A stretch of DNA of 18,574 nucleotides, taken from the NCBI GenBank assembly GCA_029777735.1, contig JAKORR010000213.1, forward strand, positions 1-18,574. Direction: 5' to 3'. The stretch comes from Armatimonadota bacterium. GTDB lineage: Bacteria > Armatimonadota > Zipacnadia > Zipacnadales > FEN-943. Position 1 is the stretch's first letter. Every line of letters begins with the position of its first letter. Below are positions 15,828 through 18,574 of this stretch, piece after piece. The position numbers and the translations under genes are program-made. Below the pieces are notes generated by a model. That model searched no databases and was not told the DNA's origin. It was given only the letters and a program-made list of their open reading frames with translations.

Positions 15828-17612
15828 TCATACATCCTTGTCTCGCAGGCTGTCCTCGTAGTCCTTGCGCCCCTCGAGGTAATCGGGCAGCGGCACGTCC
15901 TACTAGCCGGAACCGGTGTTGGGCCGGTCGCGCGCGACAAGGACTTCAACGACGGCGGGGCCCTCTGCGGCCAGGGCGTCGCGAAGGGCCGGGCCCACCT
16001 CCTCGGCCCGCGAGATGCGACGGCTCCAGCAGCCGAACTTCAGCGGCGATCCGTGTCAGATCGAGGGAATACACCTCGTCGCCGCGCATGAAGTCCGACA
16101 CAAAGGCGTGGACATCACCCAGTGCTGCCATCTGCAGATCGCGAATCGACATCCAGCCCTGGTTATTGGCCACGATATACACTATGGGGACACCATAACG
16201 CACCGCTGTGGATAGCTCTTGGACGTGTATGAGGAAATCGCCGTCACCCACTATGTCAACGACCGGCTGTTCGGGGCGAGCGAGCTTGGCGCCCAGGGCC
16301 GCTGGCAGCGTGAAGCCCATGGTGGAAAAGCCTCCGGTGGTGAGGCACGTACGCGGCTCGTAGAAGGGGAACTTCTGAAGAATTTGTGCCTGCGTACTGC
16401 CCGAGGAGTGGACGACAAGAGTGTTGCGCGGAAGAGCCACATGAGTCTCGTACAGCAGTGTGGATATCGTGACAGGCTCATGGCTATCATTGTGGTGCTG
16501 TGCTAAGAAGGCGTGCCACTCTGCCCGCAGACGGTGAATCTCGCCCGCATAGGCTCCTCCGATCCAGTCACGGTGTCCCAGATCCTCCAGGACCAAGGCC
16601 AGTGCCCCCAGAGCCGCTCGCGCGTCGGCGACGATGCCCACCTCCGTCGGGTAGTTCTTTCCTATCTCGTGCGGGTCGATGTCGATGTGGATTAGCCTGG
16701 TCGGCGGGAAGAAAAAGGCCACCCCTCGGCGGTAGGAGCAGGTGGTCTCGTCCGCAAAGCGACAACCGACCGCGAGTAGCACGTCGGCGGAGCGGGTCAG
16801 TTCAGACCACAGGTACTGCCCTTGGCATCCGTGCACCAGGCATAGAATGGGTGGTCCGCTGGGAAGGCGCTGAGGCCCATCATAGTGTTGACTACGGCAG
16901 CGCCGACGGCCTCGACGACCTGTCGTAGCTCCTCAAAGGCCTTGGCGCTGAGAACGCCTCCATCGACCAAGATGACGGGGCGTCGGGCGCCGTGCAGCAG
17001 TTCGGCGGCACGCTCGACAGCACCCATATCGGGCATCGCTGTATATTGGGGCCTGTGGGCGGCCAGGTCGGGGATCTCCACGTCTGCGGCCGAAGTCTGT
17101 ACGTCCATGGGCAGCCCGATCGTCACGGGCCCTGGCCGCCCTGAGAGCAGCTGGTTGAAGGCCCGAGCTAGAATGCGCGGGAGCTGGCAGGCCTGTTGGG
17201 CTAGAAACAGCCGCTTGCTGAGTGGCTCGAGGGCACGCCAGTTCGCCGCATCCGCCCGGCGCTCAATCTCCTGCAGGACCCCGACGCCGGCCATGTGGAT
17301 GTGGGGCTCGCCGGTAAGTACGAGACAGGCCGTCGAGTCCACGTAGGCCGTCGCCAGGCTTATTGCGGTGTTGAGCGCCCCCGGCCCGATGGATGTAAAG
17401 GCCGCCAGCGGCAGGCCAGACGCCCGGTAGTAGCCGTCGGCCAGATGGACCGCTGCGCTCTCGTGCATTACCTGCAGCACGCCGATACGGTCAGCCCGCT
17501 GTTGTAGAGCGTCCACAAACGAGAGGTTGCCGTGGCCTGGTACACCCACTGCATAGGGCACACCCGCCCCTACCAGACACTCAGCGATGATCTCGCCGCC
17601 GGTGAGCCACAT
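15828..17612 (-). pseudogene. Acetolactate synthase-like ThDP-dependent enzyme, disrupted by two frameshifts and two tandem TAG codons
   Basis: Start ATG 17612, with GAGGAGGT eight bases upstream. Frame one gives MWLTGGEIIAECLVGAGV, GVPGHGN and VMHESAAVHLADGY with the catalytic glutamate E51, through the PVTIGLP region. Near 16826-16845 the frame changes and the second frame continues HGCQGQYLWSELTRSADVLL, the middle FAD/ADP-like domain (LIHIDIDPHEIGKNYP), and the ThDP motif GDGDF (codons at 16233-16247) to NN (16162-16167). Near 16014-16026 the frame changes again and the third reads ISRAEEVGPALRDALAAEGP to NTGSG, then TAG TAG (15900-15905), then in the same frame DVPLPDYLEGRKDYEDSLRD to TGA at 15828. 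As I remember homologues, this end reads GWWDVP-x-P-x-YL, so TAG TAG replaces two tryptophans (TGG TGG). Without the lesions it would be ~594 residues. The enzyme class makes or decarboxylates 2-keto acids; the exact substrate is not identifiable. Confidence 0.8.
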
Positions 17613-17747
17613 TGCCACATACCTCCTCGTCAGTCTGCAGATTCCTGTGGCGTGCCAGCCTTCCTGCCCCACGTGAGTCACCTTGCGAGTCGGGACCTTG
17701 CCCAGGCCGGCCAGATTCGCTACGCTCCCATCAGGGAAACATGAGAT

Positions 17748-18404
17748 ATGCTGCCATTTTCACCTCTGGAGAGCTCCGAGGGAACCTGCGCCTGGGCGCT
17801 TTACCGCGCTGCCGGGTTCACTGACAGGCACTTCGCCAGCCCGCTCGTGGGCGTCATCAAATCCTACTCCTCGGCTACACCGGGCCATGCCCACCTGCGC
17901 AAAGTGGCTCACCTGGCCTGCGGCTCGCTCGACGCCGCCGGTGCTAGGGCTGTCGAGTTCAACGTTCCCACCTCCTGCGACAGCCTCGCTCAGGGCGACA
18001 GCAAGCATTACGTCCTCCCGATGCGTGACGTGATCGCCGCTGGGGCCAAGCTGGTCCTCAAGGCGCATGGCTGCAGGACAGCGGTCATGATCTGTTCCTG
18101 CGACAAGATAATTCCCGGTCTCCTGATGCCCATCTTTCCCTTCGCTGACACGGAAGAAGCGCTGAGGCTGGCGAACGACACTATCTACGGCCTGGCGTCC
18201 TATATGTTCCCCCGGGACCTGAATCGCGCGCTCGAGGTGACCGAGGAGCTTGAGTTCGGCATCGTGGGCCTCAACGATATGGTGCCTGTGACAGCCGAGG
18301 CCCCCTTCGGAGGCATCAATCAGTCTAGGCAAGGTCGCGAAGGTGGGGCCGAGGGCCTCGAAGAGTACCTCGAGACAAAATACGTGTCGGTTGGGCTTGG
18401 CTAG
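17748..18404 (+). pseudogene. Chimera of an IlvD/Edd-type dehydratase N-terminus and an aldehyde dehydrogenase C-terminus
   Basis: 218 residues, open throughout. Residues about 17-127 match the start of an IlvD/Edd dehydratase: LYRAAGFTD, GVIKSYSSATPGHAHLR, then SCDSLAQGDSKHYVLPMRDV and ICSCDKIIPGLLMP. Two of the three cluster cysteines (in SCD and CSCDK) are kept; the third, with the rest of the active site, is missing. From about residue 128 the text switches to an aldehyde dehydrogenase C-terminus: IFPFADTEEALRLANDTIYG, YMFPRDLNRALEV, FGIVGLND and PFGGINQSRQGREGG to the end. The ALDH catalytic cysteine and NAD-binding half are absent. So neither enzyme can work; it most likely arose by a deletion joining two neighbouring genes. 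The start is uncertain: ATG 17748 keeps the long frame, but ATG 17741 in another frame reads MRYAAIFTSGELRG, which resembles the usual dehydratase start and suggests a further frameshift near 17790. Confidence 0.75.
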
Positions 18405-18534
18405 ATCGGGGCAGCTTCGCAGTGCACTGGAAGTGGTCCGGCCACAGTTGCCGGAGGCCCCGTACCGATTTGCGGACACCTTGGCGTGTGGAAGGCCTTC
18501 AGCAGGGCTGAAACCGCAGCACAGGGATTGTACT

Positions 18535-18574
18535 ATGGACGGCAGAGAGATAGCACTGGCCACCCTCGGCCGCG
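18535..18574 (+). CDS. Start of a possible UroD-superfamily gene, cut by the window edge
   Basis: ATG 18535 with AGGGA eight bases upstream opens a frame reading MDGREIALATLGR to the window end. UroD/MtaA-type proteins commonly start with M-x-(G/P)-RE-x-x-L-x-x-L, so this may be a second UroD-like gene, but 13 residues are too few to be sure. Confidence 0.35.
   Translation, partial: MDGREIALATLGR

Noticed and set aside
15828..15905. Reassignment of TAG to an amino acid as the explanation of the tandem TAG codons
   Set aside because: Intact genes in the same window (the secreted hydrolase, GH5, metal ATPase and propeller) end in TAG at sensible places, and the same gene has two frameshifts, so decay explains it better.
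17760..18563. Long minus-strand open frame of 267 codons opposite the dehydratase/ALDH chimera
   Set aside because: Its translation shows no family resemblance, while the plus strand reads clearly as two known enzymes; it is an antisense shadow in GC-rich DNA.
1..18574. CRISPR array, tRNA or rRNA genes, prophage or defence genes
   Set aside because: No regularly spaced short direct repeats, no tRNA T-loop pattern, and no integrase, nuclease or toxin-antitoxin motifs were seen on either strand.

Overview
The window looks like a piece of a GC-rich chromosome from a free-living, polysaccharide-degrading bacterium. The best guess is Armatimonadota or a similar deep lineage; Planctomycetota or Lentisphaerota-like relatives cannot be excluded. 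The guess rests on a prepilin-like protein with an N-terminal cleavage motif and a C-terminal H-X9-DG motif, several large secreted glycoside-hydrolase-like proteins, a dockerin-like tail, and clear AGGAGG-type ribosome sites in front of ATG, GTG and TTG starts. TAG is used as a normal stop by at least three intact genes.

Layout. (1) Left edge, minus strand: the 5' part of a GHL6-like glycosidase (1-414), apparently frameshifted near its start. (2) Plus strand 633-6281: thiE (thiamine-phosphate synthase), overlapping by ATGA a 1203-residue secreted DUF6259-like glycosidase, then a DUF58 membrane protein. (3) 6282-7056: no intact gene. It holds a decayed IS66-type transposase readable in three frames, joined to the last ~45 codons of a prepilin-like gene. 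(4) Minus strand 10391-7057: a likely three-gene operon of a UroD-superfamily protein, a secreted GH5 enzyme with a beta-sandwich domain nested in its barrel, and an H-X9-DG prepilin-like protein. (5) A 407-base divergent region with candidate promoters, then on the plus strand a CopB-like P1B metal ATPase with His/Cys-rich tails (10799-13255) and a secreted seven-bladed propeller plus dockerin-like protein (13444-14895). (6) Minus strand: a PHP-domain phosphoesterase (15650-15000), preceded by an acetolactate-synthase-like ThDP enzyme (17612-15828) broken by two frameshifts and two tandem TAG codons. (7) Plus strand 17748-18404: an in-frame chimera of the start of an IlvD/Edd-type dehydratase and the end of an aldehyde dehydrogenase. 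(8) The first 13 codons of what may be another UroD-like gene run off the right edge.

How it fits together. The intact genes suggest glycan scavenging (secreted hydrolases, a surface propeller protein) plus housekeeping (thiamine, metal efflux). The broken dehydratase, aldehyde dehydrogenase and ThDP enzyme look like the remains of a sugar-acid or branched-chain keto-acid locus that has decayed. I see no new defence or mobile system, CRISPR array, tRNA or rRNA. The most interesting items are the dehydratase/ALDH chimera, the tandem TAG lesion, the nested GH5 domain and the mixed-class metal ATPase.
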